Shown one piece after another: positions 25,333 to 34,597 of a DNA stretch of 64,000 nt. Position 1 is the stretch's first letter. Each line of letters starts with the position of its first letter. The position numbers and the translations under genes were made by a program. The stretch covers positions 372,001-436,000 of the forward strand of contig JADKKO010000001.1 of assembly GCA_016720465.1 (NCBI GenBank), given 5' to 3'. A model generated the notes under the pieces. The model was not told the DNA's origin, made no database searches, and was given only the letters and a program-made list of their open reading frames with translations. Source of the DNA: Holophagaceae bacterium. Its GTDB lineage: Bacteria; Acidobacteriota; Holophagae; Holophagales; Holophagaceae.

Positions 25333-25947
25333 TCAGGGCAGCGGTCCAGCGGGCGCGATGCTCCCGCGAACATCGGCGAAATCATGCCGCACCGCCTCCA
25401 GGCGGGCGCGGTAGGCCTCCATATCGCCGTAGTCGAAGAAGCGGCGGTAGCGGCTGTGGATCGACTTCGGGCGCAGCGCATGCTTGATGGGGCAGAAGTG
25501 CTGCTCGGTGCGGGCCGCGACCTCAGAGACCAGGGCCATGAGGCCGTTGAAGTAGCTGCAGTAGAAACAGCCGACCTTTTCGATCCAGTTCAGGTAGGGC
25601 AGGGGCCGCCGGTCCATCACCATGTAGTCCCTTCGCTTCACCCGCGGAATTCCATAGGCCGGGAAGCAGACGAACTGGTAGAGCATCACGAACAAATCCA
25701 GGAACAGGGCCGGGAAGATGCCTGCGTAGATGACGGGCGACACTAGGTAGGCCAGCAGCCTTCCCTCCCAGAGCCAGACATGGACCCGCTTCCGGCGGGC
25801 CCGGTGGGCTTTGCGGATGGTCTCCTGGATGCGGACCCTCCGGCCTTCCAGGTGGTAGCCCTGGCCTTCCCTAAGGCCGTTCAATTCTTCGAGGATCTCC
25901 TTCTCGAGCGCCTGGAGCCGTTGCTGGAGATCATCCATCCGGGTCAT
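25333..25947 (-). CDS. Conserved membrane-associated protein of unknown function
   Basis: 204 aa. A basic coiled N-terminal region (QQRLQALEKEILEELNGLRE) is followed by one or two hydrophobic segments (LLAYLVSPVIYAGIFPALFL). A conserved-looking segment, GCFYCSYFNGLMALVSEVAA then TEQHFCPIKHAL, has a CxxC pair and a later CPIKHA, which I associate with a widespread unnamed family. Function is unknown. It converges on trpA with a 21-bp gap. Confidence 0.65.
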   Translation of the reverse strand: MTRMDDLQQRLQALEKEILEELNGLREGQGYHLEGRRVRIQETIRKAHRARRKRVHVWLWEGRLLAYLVSPVIYAGIFPALFLDLFVMLYQFVCFPAYGIPRVKRRDYMVMDRRPLPYLNWIEKVGCFYCSYFNGLMALVSEVAARTEQHFCPIKHALRPKSIHSRYRRFFDYGDMEAYRARLEAVRHDFADVRGSIAPAGPLP

Positions 25948-26048
25948 GAGGTTCTCCCGAGCCGCTTCTCGGGACAGCCGCCTAAGTCAGCATTGGTTCA
26001 AAGCCATCGGATCGCCATGAATGTTTATAGCAAGTTGCATAGGCGCGC

Positions 26049-26069
26049 GGGGGGGCGGCGGGGGGGGGG
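26049..26069. repeat. G-rich run in intergenic DNA
   Basis: Seven G, then GG and ten G, separated by single C bases. It lies between the start of the minus-strand gene at 25947 and the end of the DUF2252 gene. The rest of this 209-bp spacer shows nothing else I can name. The run resembles, on a small scale, the G tract in the BshA gene at 33.2 kb. Confidence 0.7.
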
Positions 26070-26156
26070 TGGTGAATTTTTATCTTTTCGGATGCAATTT
26101 CGTATTCGAGCGTGGCTTCCAGGCTGGAGAGGGCATCGGCATCGCTCGGGAATGGT

Positions 26157-27470
26157 TCATTCCCCGGGATCCCAGGCCTCCAGTTCGCCTCCCGCCACGG
26201 CCTGTTTGAGGGCTTCCCAGTCATCGGTGGCCTGGTCCGCGTAGCGCAGGGCGAAGGAGGATAGGGCCTCCAGCAACTCTTCGCTTTGCCCCAGATACCC
26301 CGCGATCCTGGCGGGATCGCCGCTGCGGGCGTGGGCCTTGGCGAGCACCGTGCCGCAAAGCTCCAGATAATCCCCCAGGATCGCGCCGGCCAAGTCCTGC
26401 ACCTCGATGCTGGCTTTGTGGTCGGACCACTGCTTCACCAGGAAGGGCGCGCCCAGGACGGTGGTCCAGCCCAGGAAGGGATCCGCCCAGGTCTGCATCC
26501 GGTGCTGGCCTTCGGCGGTGTGGCGTCCAGGATGAGGAGTGATAGCCCCATTTAAATATTGTTCCCAAACACTGCCATGTTGGGCTTTGAACTCAATAAA
26601 TAAGGAATCATCCAAGCCGTTGCCATGGGCCAGGACCAGCACGTCCATCATCCCCAGGGAGCCGCAACCCGCCACCCGGCGGCCGCAACAGACGGGTTGG
26701 TAGCCGTCCAGCACCTGCTGGCGCGCGGGGCCCAGGGTGCCGTGGTATTCGCTGAAGGAAGCAAGGAAGGGACTGGCCTCTTCGTCCGTGAGCGGCCGCA
26801 GGAAGGGCCCTTTGGTCCTGAACCGCGGTCCCGGGTCGATGGCCTTTTCCAGGAGCTTCTGGGGCGTGTCCCGGCGGGCCTTTTCGAATATGGGCGCCAG
26901 GGCGCCGCCATCGTTGTGCGGGCCGACCTCCTCCCGCGAGAGCGCCACGATGCCCATGTCCGCAAAACGGTCCATGCCTGCCATGTATGCGCGGGTGCAG
27001 CGGTTGGTGGCCTCCAGGCAAGCAATGTCCGTATGGCCGGCTTCGCGTCCCGCCAGGACTGCGCTGGCCAGGAGCCGCTTCAGATCCCATTCCCAGGGGC
27101 CGCGGCAGGTCTCGTCGAAATCATTGAGATCAAACACCAGGCTGCCGTCCTGCTTTCCGAAGGCCCCGAAATTGATGAGATGGGCGTCGCCGCAGAGCTG
27201 GCAGTGCAGGCCCGTGGTGGGCCAGGGCGCGAGATCCATGGCCATCAGCGCCGCGTTGCCCCGGAAGAAATAAAAGGGCGACTGGGCCATGCGCCCCCAC
27301 CGGATGGGCAGCAGGGCCGGGTCCCGATGCGCCACCGCAGCCCGCAGCAGCGAAATCGGCTCAGGGCGGTCCACCGCGGCCGTCCAACGTCCCTGGTCGG
27401 CCCGCTTCAGCTGCTCCCGCAGGGCCTTGCCTGCGCTCCTCCGGGCTTCGGGACCAAGCCTCGGCATCAT
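26157..27470 (-). CDS. DUF2252 family protein
   Basis: 437 aa, typical length. DUF2252 signatures seen are SPFYFFRGNAALMAMDLA, LCGDAHLINFGAFGKQDGS, VFDLNDFDETCRGPWEWDLK, and VAGCGSLGM in the middle. The fold is kinase-like (aminoglycoside-phosphotransferase superfamily), with the DLNDFDE segment as the putative metal-binding site, but no biochemical function is known to me. It overlaps the downstream end of the glycosyltransferase gene by 4 bp and so is in the same operon. Confidence 0.88.
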   Translation of the reverse strand: MMPRLGPEARRSAGKALREQLKRADQGRWTAAVDRPEPISLLRAAVAHRDPALLPIRWGRMAQSPFYFFRGNAALMAMDLAPWPTTGLHCQLCGDAHLINFGAFGKQDGSLVFDLNDFDETCRGPWEWDLKRLLASAVLAGREAGHTDIACLEATNRCTRAYMAGMDRFADMGIVALSREEVGPHNDGGALAPIFEKARRDTPQKLLEKAIDPGPRFRTKGPFLRPLTDEEASPFLASFSEYHGTLGPARQQVLDGYQPVCCGRRVAGCGSLGMMDVLVLAHGNGLDDSLFIEFKAQHGSVWEQYLNGAITPHPGRHTAEGQHRMQTWADPFLGWTTVLGAPFLVKQWSDHKASIEVQDLAGAILGDYLELCGTVLAKAHARSGDPARIAGYLGQSEELLEALSSFALRYADQATDDWEALKQAVAGGELEAWDPGE

Positions 27471-28582
27471 GGGTTCGTCTTTTGGATCACGGGGATCAGG
27501 GGCAGGCCCAGGGCCCTAAGGGAGAAGTTCAGGTTGTCGACGATCCTGGGGCGTTCATCCAGGGGCGCGCGGCCTTCCACGAGCAGGCGCTCGCAGAGGG
27601 TTTTCGACAGGGGGTACTGGCCCGTCCAGTAGGCCAGGATGGACCATTCGTCCAAGGCTCTCCAGGTGTACACGGAATCATCCAGGAACAGGATGTCCTC
27701 CGGCCGCGGAATGGCCGCGGCCTCCTTGGCGAAGCCAAAGCCCTGGGAGTACCGGTGCCGGGCGCGGCAGTAGGCGGCCAGATAGCAGAGCGCCTCGGCC
27801 CTGATGGGCCGCACCCGATGGGCCGTCATATAGGCCCGGATCACGAGCTCCTCGTCCATATCGAGCTGCTGGCTGAGTTTGGCGACCTCCAGGAGCGAGT
27901 ACCAAACCTCCTCATCCCAACCGCCCATGGCCGCCCGCCGCAGATAGGCCTCCCGCGCTTTCAAGGGCTGCGCGGAATCACGGTAGCTCTGGGCCAGGTA
28001 GAAGGCATAGCGGGCGTTGTCCGGTTCCTCCGCCAACGCCGTTTCAAGCAGTCTCGCGTCCTTCTCGAATTTCAGCGGGTCCTGGCTGCGGGCCCCGTCC
28101 GTATTCACCCGGATGTAGGGGCCTTCCAGCACTTCCGGCTCGTAGGGCCCGCCGCAATCCAGGTGCTCGTGCAGGACGCCCTTGTAGCGCCAGGGCAGGC
28201 GGTTGGCCGCAAGGCTCGCGCGATGGTAGGTGGACTCGCCATCCCGCAGCACCACCGTGTAGATGTCTGCGGCCAGGTCCGGCATCCGCCATCCTTCCGG
28301 GGCGACGAATTCATTGTCGGCATCGATGAATATCAGGTAGTCCGCCTTGCTCCGGGCCAGCTCGGCCGCCTCGCTGCGGTTGTGGCCGAAGTCCTTCCAG
28401 GGCCGCTCCACCAGCTCGCCGGGGATGTCTTTCATATGGTCGCGGATGATGTCCTGGGTTCCGTCGGTGGAGCCCGTGTCCACAATGAGCCAGGCCTGGA
28501 TGAAGGGCCGGATCGAATCCAGGCAGCGGCGGATCACCCTGGATTCGTTCTTCACGATCATGTTCAGGCAGAGCGTGGCCAT
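27467..28582 (-). CDS. Family 2 glycosyltransferase with TPR-like C-terminus
   Basis: 371 aa. The N-terminal part is a SunS/WaaE-like GT2 domain: MATLCLNMIVKNESRVIRRC, WLIVDTGSTDGTQDII, YLIFIDADNEF (D-x-D). The C-terminal half is helical with repeat-like segments (DNARYAFYLAQSYRDSAQ) resembling TPRs. The ATG at 28582 was chosen because the GT2 fold begins there. It is 220 bp downstream of asnB, separated from it by a large inverted-repeat terminator, and is followed by the DUF2252 gene (4-bp overlap). Confidence 0.85.
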   Translation of the reverse strand: MATLCLNMIVKNESRVIRRCLDSIRPFIQAWLIVDTGSTDGTQDIIRDHMKDIPGELVERPWKDFGHNRSEAAELARSKADYLIFIDADNEFVAPEGWRMPDLAADIYTVVLRDGESTYHRASLAANRLPWRYKGVLHEHLDCGGPYEPEVLEGPYIRVNTDGARSQDPLKFEKDARLLETALAEEPDNARYAFYLAQSYRDSAQPLKAREAYLRRAAMGGWDEEVWYSLLEVAKLSQQLDMDEELVIRAYMTAHRVRPIRAEALCYLAAYCRARHRYSQGFGFAKEAAAIPRPEDILFLDDSVYTWRALDEWSILAYWTGQYPLSKTLCERLLVEGRAPLDERPRIVDNLNFSLRALGLPLIPVIQKTNP

Positions 28583-28638
28583 AGTCCCAAGCTCAGCACA
28601 GATGGGCGGTGCAGGGAAGTGGGCATGGGATTCGGCGC

Positions 28639-28797
28639 AAAAAGAACCACGCGGAGGGTAGCGGAGGAGCGGAGGGAAGCGGAGAAAACATTTCTTTTCT
28701 CCGCTTCCCTCCGCCTTATCTCCGCTCCCGCCTATCGCGCGTGTACGCGCTCCTGTTCGTTTCACTCGCTGAGGCGGGAACCCTCCTCCGCGTGGTT
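28639..28797 (-). repeat. Nested inverted repeats acting as asnB terminator
   Basis: Outer arms AACCACGCGGAGG (28645-28657) and its exact complement (28785-28797). Inside are perfect 20-bp arms at 28669-28688 and 28695-28714 with a 6-base loop, made of GCGGAGGGAAGCGGAG-type sequence. On the minus strand the outer stem ends in CTTTTT, as expected for a terminator after asnB. The segment 28728-28784 (CCTATCGCGCG-TGTA-CGCGCTCC then GGGAACCCTCCTCC) resembles the linker of the tRNA-Met repeats. Confidence 0.75.
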
Positions 28798-28802
28798 TAT
28801 TT

Positions 28803-30506
28803 TCATTCCGTCGTATACCCAGTTTCATGCACATCCATAACCGCCCGGCCCGAGGGATCGGCCATCTTCTGGAAGGCTTCGTCCCACAGCAGTGCTGTGG
28901 CGGTGCTGCAGGCTACGCTCCGCTCGAAGGGCACGCAGTTCACGGCCGTGGCGGACGGGAAATGGTGCTCGAAGAGCTGGCGATACAGATACGCCTCTTT
29001 GGTCTCGGGGGTCTTCACGGGGAAGCGTTCGTGGGCGCCGCGCATCATGCTGTCGCTGATCTCGTGCTCGGCATGGGCTTTCAGGCCGTTGATCCAGGCG
29101 TAACCCACGCCGTCGGAGAACTGTTCCTTCTGGCGCCACAGGATCTCGTCCGGAATCGTGCCGTCGAAAGCATTGCGCAATAAATACTTCTCGATGGGTT
29201 TCTCGCGCTTGGCGTTGCGGGGGAGCTTCAGCTCCGGATCCAGCATCATCGCCACGTCCAGGAATTCCCGGTCCAGGAAGGGCACGCGCGCTTCCACGCC
29301 CCAGGCGGCGCTGGATTTGTTGGCCCGCAGGCAATCATAGAGGTGGAGTTTCTGCAGCTTCTGCACGGTCTCGTCGTGCAGCGCGTGGCCGTCCGGCGCC
29401 TTGTGGAAGTACAGATAGCCGCCGAAGATCTCGTCGGCCCCTTCGCCCGACAGGATCATCTTGATGCCCATGGCGCGGATTTTCCGCATCATCAGGTACA
29501 TGGGCGTGGAGGCCCGGATGCTGGTCACATCAAAGGTCTCCAGGTGGTAGATCACGTCGGAGAGGGCGTCCAGGCCTTCCTGCACGGTGAAGTGAATCTC
29601 GTGGTGGATGGCGCCGATGTGGTCCGCGACCTTTCTAGCGGGGCCCAGATCCGGCGCGCCTTCCAGTCCCACCGCGAAGGAATGGATCTGGGGCCACCAG
29701 GCCGGGGCCTTGTCATCTTCCTCCACGCGCTTTTGGCGGAACCGCGCGGCGATGGAGGCGACAATGCTGGAATCCACGCCGCCGGAAATCAGCACGCCGT
29801 AGGGCACGTCGCACATGAGCTGGCGGTGGACCGCGTCTTCCAGAGCCTTGCGGAGTTTCGCGGGATCGTAGGGATCGCTGGGGTAGAAACCGGGCTCCGC
29901 CCACTTCGGTTCGTAGTAGCGCTGGAAGCCCTTGTCCGCTTCGTGGCCCAGATAGTAATGGCCCGGCGGAACTTCGCGGATGCGCTCGCAGTGGCCCACC
30001 AGGGCTTTCATTTCTGATGCCACGAACAGGTTGTCCTGGCGGTCCCAGCCCACGTAGAGCGGGATGACGCCGATGGGATCGCGGGCGATGAGAAAGGTCT
30101 CGCGCTTGGGATCGTAGAGCACGAAGCCGAAGATGCCGTTCATGCGGTTCAGGAATTCCTTCGGCGGCAGTTCGTCGTAGAGGTAGAGGATCACTTCGCA
30201 ATCCGAGGCCGTCTGGAAATCGTGCTCGTGCTTCAATCCCCGGCGCAGGTCCTTGTGGTTGTAGATCTCGCCGTTCACCGCCAGCACGCACCCTTTCAAC
30301 GTGTCCACCAGCGGCTGGGCGCCATGCTCCACATCCACGATGGAAAGCCGCTCGTGGGCCAGGATCGCCCGCGCGTCGCTGTAGATGCCGCTCCAGTCGG
30401 GCCCCCGGTGGCGGATCTTCTTGGCCATGCCGAGCGCCAGCTTCCGCAGTTCGCCGGAATTCGAGCGGGTGGGGTCGATGTTGAGGATGGTGACGAGGCC
30501 GCACAT
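28803..30506 (-). CDS. asnB: Asparagine synthase, glutamine-hydrolysing (class B)
   Basis: 567 aa. It makes Asn from Asp, glutamine and ATP. The mature N-terminal nucleophile is Cys2 (MCGLVTILNI). The glutaminase domain shows RHRGPDWSG, LAHERLSIVD and AVNGEIYNH; the synthetase domain shows GVLISGGVDSSIVASIA (PP-loop) and LSGEGADEIFGGYLYFH, then VEARVPFLDREFLD. The protein aligns with E. coli AsnB-type enzymes throughout. Upstream lie an Asn-rich leader peptide and a terminator (30537-30673), so expression is probably attenuated by charged tRNA-Asn. Confidence 0.96.
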   Translation of the reverse strand: MCGLVTILNIDPTRSNSGELRKLALGMAKKIRHRGPDWSGIYSDARAILAHERLSIVDVEHGAQPLVDTLKGCVLAVNGEIYNHKDLRRGLKHEHDFQTASDCEVILYLYDELPPKEFLNRMNGIFGFVLYDPKRETFLIARDPIGVIPLYVGWDRQDNLFVASEMKALVGHCERIREVPPGHYYLGHEADKGFQRYYEPKWAEPGFYPSDPYDPAKLRKALEDAVHRQLMCDVPYGVLISGGVDSSIVASIAARFRQKRVEEDDKAPAWWPQIHSFAVGLEGAPDLGPARKVADHIGAIHHEIHFTVQEGLDALSDVIYHLETFDVTSIRASTPMYLMMRKIRAMGIKMILSGEGADEIFGGYLYFHKAPDGHALHDETVQKLQKLHLYDCLRANKSSAAWGVEARVPFLDREFLDVAMMLDPELKLPRNAKREKPIEKYLLRNAFDGTIPDEILWRQKEQFSDGVGYAWINGLKAHAEHEISDSMMRGAHERFPVKTPETKEAYLYRQLFEHHFPSATAVNCVPFERSVACSTATALLWDEAFQKMADPSGRAVMDVHETGYTTE

Positions 30507-30536
30507 GGGGGCTCCTGGAAAGGGCAGGGCACAAAG

Positions 30537-30626
30537 AAAAACCCCCGATCCGCTTTCGCGAATCGGGGGTGGTCAGGGGAAGTCGTCTGTTAGCTCAGAA
30601 CCTCGCCGTCCCACGCACGATCCGCG
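30537..30626 (-). promoter_or_regulatory. asnB attenuator (antiterminator and terminator)
   Basis: On the minus strand CCCCCGATTCGC (30569-30558) pairs with GCGGATCGGGGG (30553-30542) over 12 bp with one G-U, closed by a GAAA tetraloop and followed by TTTTT (30541-30537): a strong intrinsic terminator 31 bases before the asnB start. CGCGGATCG in the leader frame (30626-30618) can pair with CGATTCGCG (30565-30557) over 9 bp with one wobble, overlapping the terminator's 5' arm and forming an antiterminator. Confidence 0.85.
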
Positions 30627-30673
30627 CGGAGGGGCCGATTATTATTGAGGTTGATGAGGCTGTGGAGAGTCAT
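30590..30673 (-). CDS. Asn-rich leader peptide of asnB
   Basis: 27 codons from ATG to TAA. It reads MTLHSLINLNNNRPLRADRA and then WDGEVLS. Codons 8-12 are AAC CTC AAT AAT AAT, four Asn codons in five. The antiterminator sequence begins about four codons after the Asn run, so a ribosome stalled there would leave it free; a ribosome reading through would let the terminator form. Size and arrangement closely parallel trpL in this window. I know of T-box control of asn genes in Firmicutes but not of an Asn leader of this kind. Confidence 0.82.
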   Translation of the reverse strand: MTLHSLINLNNNRPLRADRAWDGEVLS

Positions 30674-30693
30674 TGATTGGGTTCCAGTAGTTG

Positions 30694-30723
30694 AGTCTGG
30701 CGGATGGGGATTGAAGTCGTCAA
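30694..30723 (-). promoter_or_regulatory. Candidate asnB promoter
   Basis: On the minus strand TTGACG (30723-30718) and CAGACT (30699-30694) are separated by 18 bases, giving a start near 30687 and a short 5' UTR before the leader ATG at 30673. The -10 matches only half of the consensus. Confidence 0.35.
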
Positions 30724-30746
30724 GGGGATTCCCGGATGGGATGTGG

Positions 30747-30831
30747 TAAAAAAACTGAAACCGCGAAAGTCGCGAAAGTACGCGAATTATAAAACTAGTT
30801 TTTTCGCGTTTTTTCGCGACTTTCGCGGTTT
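30747..30831 (-). terminator. Large inverted-repeat terminator after the thiolase gene
   Basis: Perfect 20-bp arms of ACCGCGAAAGTCGCG-type sequence at 30758-30777 and 30812-30831; on the minus strand the second arm is followed by seven T (30747-30753). It begins 6 bases after the thiolase stop. The same ACCGCGAAA-x-x-ACGCGAA motif recurs in degenerate form at 32069-32220. Confidence 0.8.
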
Positions 30832-30836
30832 ATTCT

Positions 30837-32009
30837 TTAGACGCGCTCCACCGCCATCGCAATGGCATTGCCACCACCCAGGCACAGCGCCGCGATGCCG
30901 CGCTGCTTGTCGTGGCGTTCCAGGGCGTGGAGCAGGGTGGCCATGACCCGGGCGCCGCTGGCGCCGATGGGGTGGCCCAGGGCCACGGCGCCGCCGTGCA
31001 CGTTGATACGCTCCACGGGAATATTCAGATCGCGGTGGGTAGCCACGAGTTGAACGGCGAAGGCTTCGTTGATCTCCCAGAGATCCACGTCGTTCACCGA
31101 CCAGCCGAGCTTGGCCAGCAGCTTCTTGATGGCATCCACGGGCGCCATGAGCACCCATTGCGGATCCAGGCCCGCGGTGGCGGTGCCGAGGATGCGGGCC
31201 TGGATCGGCAGGCCATGGGCTTCGGCGAAATCCTCGGTGGTCACCAGGGCCGCGGCCGCGCCATCGTTGACGCTGGGGGCGTTGCCCGCCGTGACGGTGC
31301 CGTCCTTCTTGAAGGCGGGTTTCAGCTTCGCCAGGGTTTCCATGGAGGTGTCCGCGCGCGGGCCTTCATCCAGATTCACGATCACATCGCCTTTGCGGCC
31401 GGGCACGGTGACGGGCACCAGCTCTGCATCGAAGGCGCCCGAGGCCATGGCATCGAGGGCCTTGCGGTGGCTGTCGACGCTCCAGGCGTCCTGGTCTTCG
31501 CGGCTGATGGAATACTTGTCGGCCACCAGATCCCCGGTCAGCCCCATGTGCTGATCGGTCATGGCGCACCAGAGGCCGTCCAGGATCATGCTGTCCAGGG
31601 CCTGGGCATGGCCCATGCGCGCGCCTCCGCGGAGTTTGGGCATCAGGTAGGGCGCGTTGGACATGGACTCCATGCCGCCCGCCAGGATGACTTCGTGGTC
31701 GCCCAGCCGCACGCCGTTGGCGGCCAGCTGGATGGCTTTCAAGCCCGATCCGCAGACCTTGTTGATGGTCAGCGCCGCCACGGAAGAGGGCAGGCCGCCC
31801 TTCAACGCCGCCTGGCGCGCGGGCGCCTGGCCCACGCCCGCGGAGACCACATTGCCGAAGATCGCCTCGGTCACCGGCAGGCCCGGAAAGCGCTCCAACA
31901 GCGCTTTGACCACGGGCGCGGCCAGCTCAGGGGCCGACAAGGCGGAAAGCGCGCCCTGGAATTTCCCGACGGGCGTGCGGAGGCATTTGAGGATCACGGC
32001 TTGGGACAT
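30837..32009 (-). CDS. Acetyl-CoA C-acetyltransferase (thiolase)
   Basis: 390 aa, full thiolase length. The acyl-accepting Cys is in NKVCGSGLKAIQLA, with GGMESMSNAPYLMP after it; the catalytic His and Cys are in NVHGGAVALGHPIGASGARV and AALCLGGGNAIA. It condenses or cleaves acetoacetyl-CoA (or longer 3-ketoacyl-CoA). Neighbours do not reveal whether it serves beta-oxidation or acetoacetyl-CoA synthesis. Flanked on both sides by ACCGCGAAA-type inverted repeats. Confidence 0.93.
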   Translation of the reverse strand: MSQAVILKCLRTPVGKFQGALSALSAPELAAPVVKALLERFPGLPVTEAIFGNVVSAGVGQAPARQAALKGGLPSSVAALTINKVCGSGLKAIQLAANGVRLGDHEVILAGGMESMSNAPYLMPKLRGGARMGHAQALDSMILDGLWCAMTDQHMGLTGDLVADKYSISREDQDAWSVDSHRKALDAMASGAFDAELVPVTVPGRKGDVIVNLDEGPRADTSMETLAKLKPAFKKDGTVTAGNAPSVNDGAAAALVTTEDFAEAHGLPIQARILGTATAGLDPQWVLMAPVDAIKKLLAKLGWSVNDVDLWEINEAFAVQLVATHRDLNIPVERINVHGGAVALGHPIGASGARVMATLLHALERHDKQRGIAALCLGGGNAIAMAVERV

Positions 32010-32068
32010 GGAGCACCGATTGGAATAGAACTGCCACAGAGGAAAAACAAGGGTAAAGCAAACTTCTT

Positions 32069-32220
32069 AACCGCGAAACTACGCGAATGCACGCTAAAAA
32101 AACAAAACGGAATGGCAATGCTTCCCGTCCTCCTCATCCCTCATTCTAGGTCCCGGACGAATGTTTTACCCTCAAGCACTCCCCATTTTTAATTCGCGCT
32201 TTTTCGCGTAATTCGTGGTT
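32069..32220. repeat. Degenerate ACCGCGAAA-type inverted repeat
   Basis: AACCGCGAAACTACGCGAA at 32069-32087 is imperfectly complementary to 32203-32220. It fills most of the 249-bp spacer between thiolase and the DivIVA gene. It is a diverged relative of the perfect repeat at 30758-30831. No gene is seen here. Confidence 0.6.
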
Positions 32221-32258
32221 TCCAGTTTTTTGGCCTGGAGTTACATTACATCCGTGGC

Positions 32259-32804
32259 TCAAAACCGCTGGCCCCTCGGCTTCAACGGCACATCCTCGTC
32301 CATGCTGTTGAAATCCATTTCATCGAGCTTCACGGTGTTGGATGAGGGCGGAAAGCGCTCGGGGGCTTCTTCCTGGAGGAAGCGCCGGGTGCGCTCCATG
32401 AGCGATTCCATGTCCTCCAGCATGCGGATCCGCTCCATCTTCATGTTGCGCATCTGCACCTCGAGTTCGGCCACGTGCCGATGGGCTTCGCGGACGATCT
32501 CGTCGGCCTTGAACTGGGCTTCCTTCAAGGTGAGATCCTTCTCGCGGTTGGCGGTGTCCAGCACATCTTCCTTGGTGCGCTGGGCCTGCAGCAGGGTCTC
32601 GCGGAAGATGCGGTCCTGGTCCTGGTACTGGCGGTTACGCTCCCGGAGGCTCAGGATCTCTTCGCGCATGCGGGAATTTTCGACCAGGATTTCTTCCCAA
32701 TCGGCGGCGATCTCATGCAGGAACCCGCGCACCTCGCCTTCCTCGAAGCCCCGGAAGGCCTTTTCGAACTCCCGCCTTTGGATGTCCAGGGGTGTGAATT
32801 TCAT
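32259..32804 (-). CDS. DivIVA-domain protein
   Basis: 181 aa. N-terminal DivIVA-like lipid-binding motif MKFTPLDIQRREFEKAFRGF (DI-x-x-x-x-F), followed by a long coiled coil (about 40-140) and a charged tail. In other bacteria such proteins sit at curved membranes and organise division or polar growth. The ATG at 32804 matches the canonical N-terminus. It lies 14 bp after the YggT gene on the same strand, a pairing also common in Gram-positive division clusters (yggT-divIVA). Confidence 0.85.
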   Translation of the reverse strand: MKFTPLDIQRREFEKAFRGFEEGEVRGFLHEIAADWEEILVENSRMREEILSLRERNRQYQDQDRIFRETLLQAQRTKEDVLDTANREKDLTLKEAQFKADEIVREAHRHVAELEVQMRNMKMERIRMLEDMESLMERTRRFLQEEAPERFPPSSNTVKLDEMDFNSMDEDVPLKPRGQRF

Positions 32805-32818
32805 GGAAGCTCCAGATT

Positions 32819-33073
32819 TCAGGAGGCTGCGCGAAGGAATATGTTCTTGATCAGCGACAGCAGGATGATGGCGATCATGGCGTCGAAGCTGAGCCCGCCG
32901 ATGGGGGGGATCACGGCCCGGATGGGCAGAAGGATGGGCTCGACGATGGCGTTGAGCAATCGTACCAGCGGGTTTCCCGGGCTGGGCTTGAACCAGGACA
33001 TCAGCGCCCAGATGATGATGAGGATGGACAAGCCGTCGATCACCTTGGCCAGAATGTAAAACATCAGGGGCAT
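32819..33073 (-). CDS. yggT: YggT-family membrane protein
   Basis: 84 aa with two hydrophobic helices. SWFKPSPGNPLVRLLNAIVE and PILLPIRAVIPPIGGLSFD are the characteristic YggT loop and second-helix approach. Members are linked to cell division and osmotic tolerance in some bacteria. It precedes the DivIVA gene with a 14-bp gap and is probably in its operon. Confidence 0.88.
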   Translation of the reverse strand: MPLMFYILAKVIDGLSILIIIWALMSWFKPSPGNPLVRLLNAIVEPILLPIRAVIPPIGGLSFDAMIAIILLSLIKNIFLRAAS

Positions 33074-33152
33074 GCCGTATCCAATCAGATAGGTTCATGA
33101 TAGCCCTAGAGGGTCCAGAATGGCCCTGGGGCTTGTGTCTTTGGAGTTTTCG

Positions 33153-34508
<1,356 letters not shown>

Positions 34509-34520
34509 AATGATTGCTTC

Positions 34521-34597
34521 GGCTGGGTAGCTCAGGTGGTTAGAGCGAGGGTCTCATAATTCCTAGGTCGGCGGTTCGAGTCCGCCTCCAGCCACCA
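34521..34597 (+). tRNA. tRNA-Met (CAT)
   Basis: 77 nt including encoded CCA. Acceptor GGCTGGG/TCCAGCC (one G-U), D stem GCTC/GAGC, anticodon loop CTCATAA, T arm GGCGG-TTCGAGT-CCGCC. It resembles elongator tRNA-Met rather than tRNA-Ile2. The lower anticodon stem has one G-U and one U-U next to the loop, a mild defect. A terminator follows at once, and the 3' end is repeated downstream. Confidence 0.92.
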
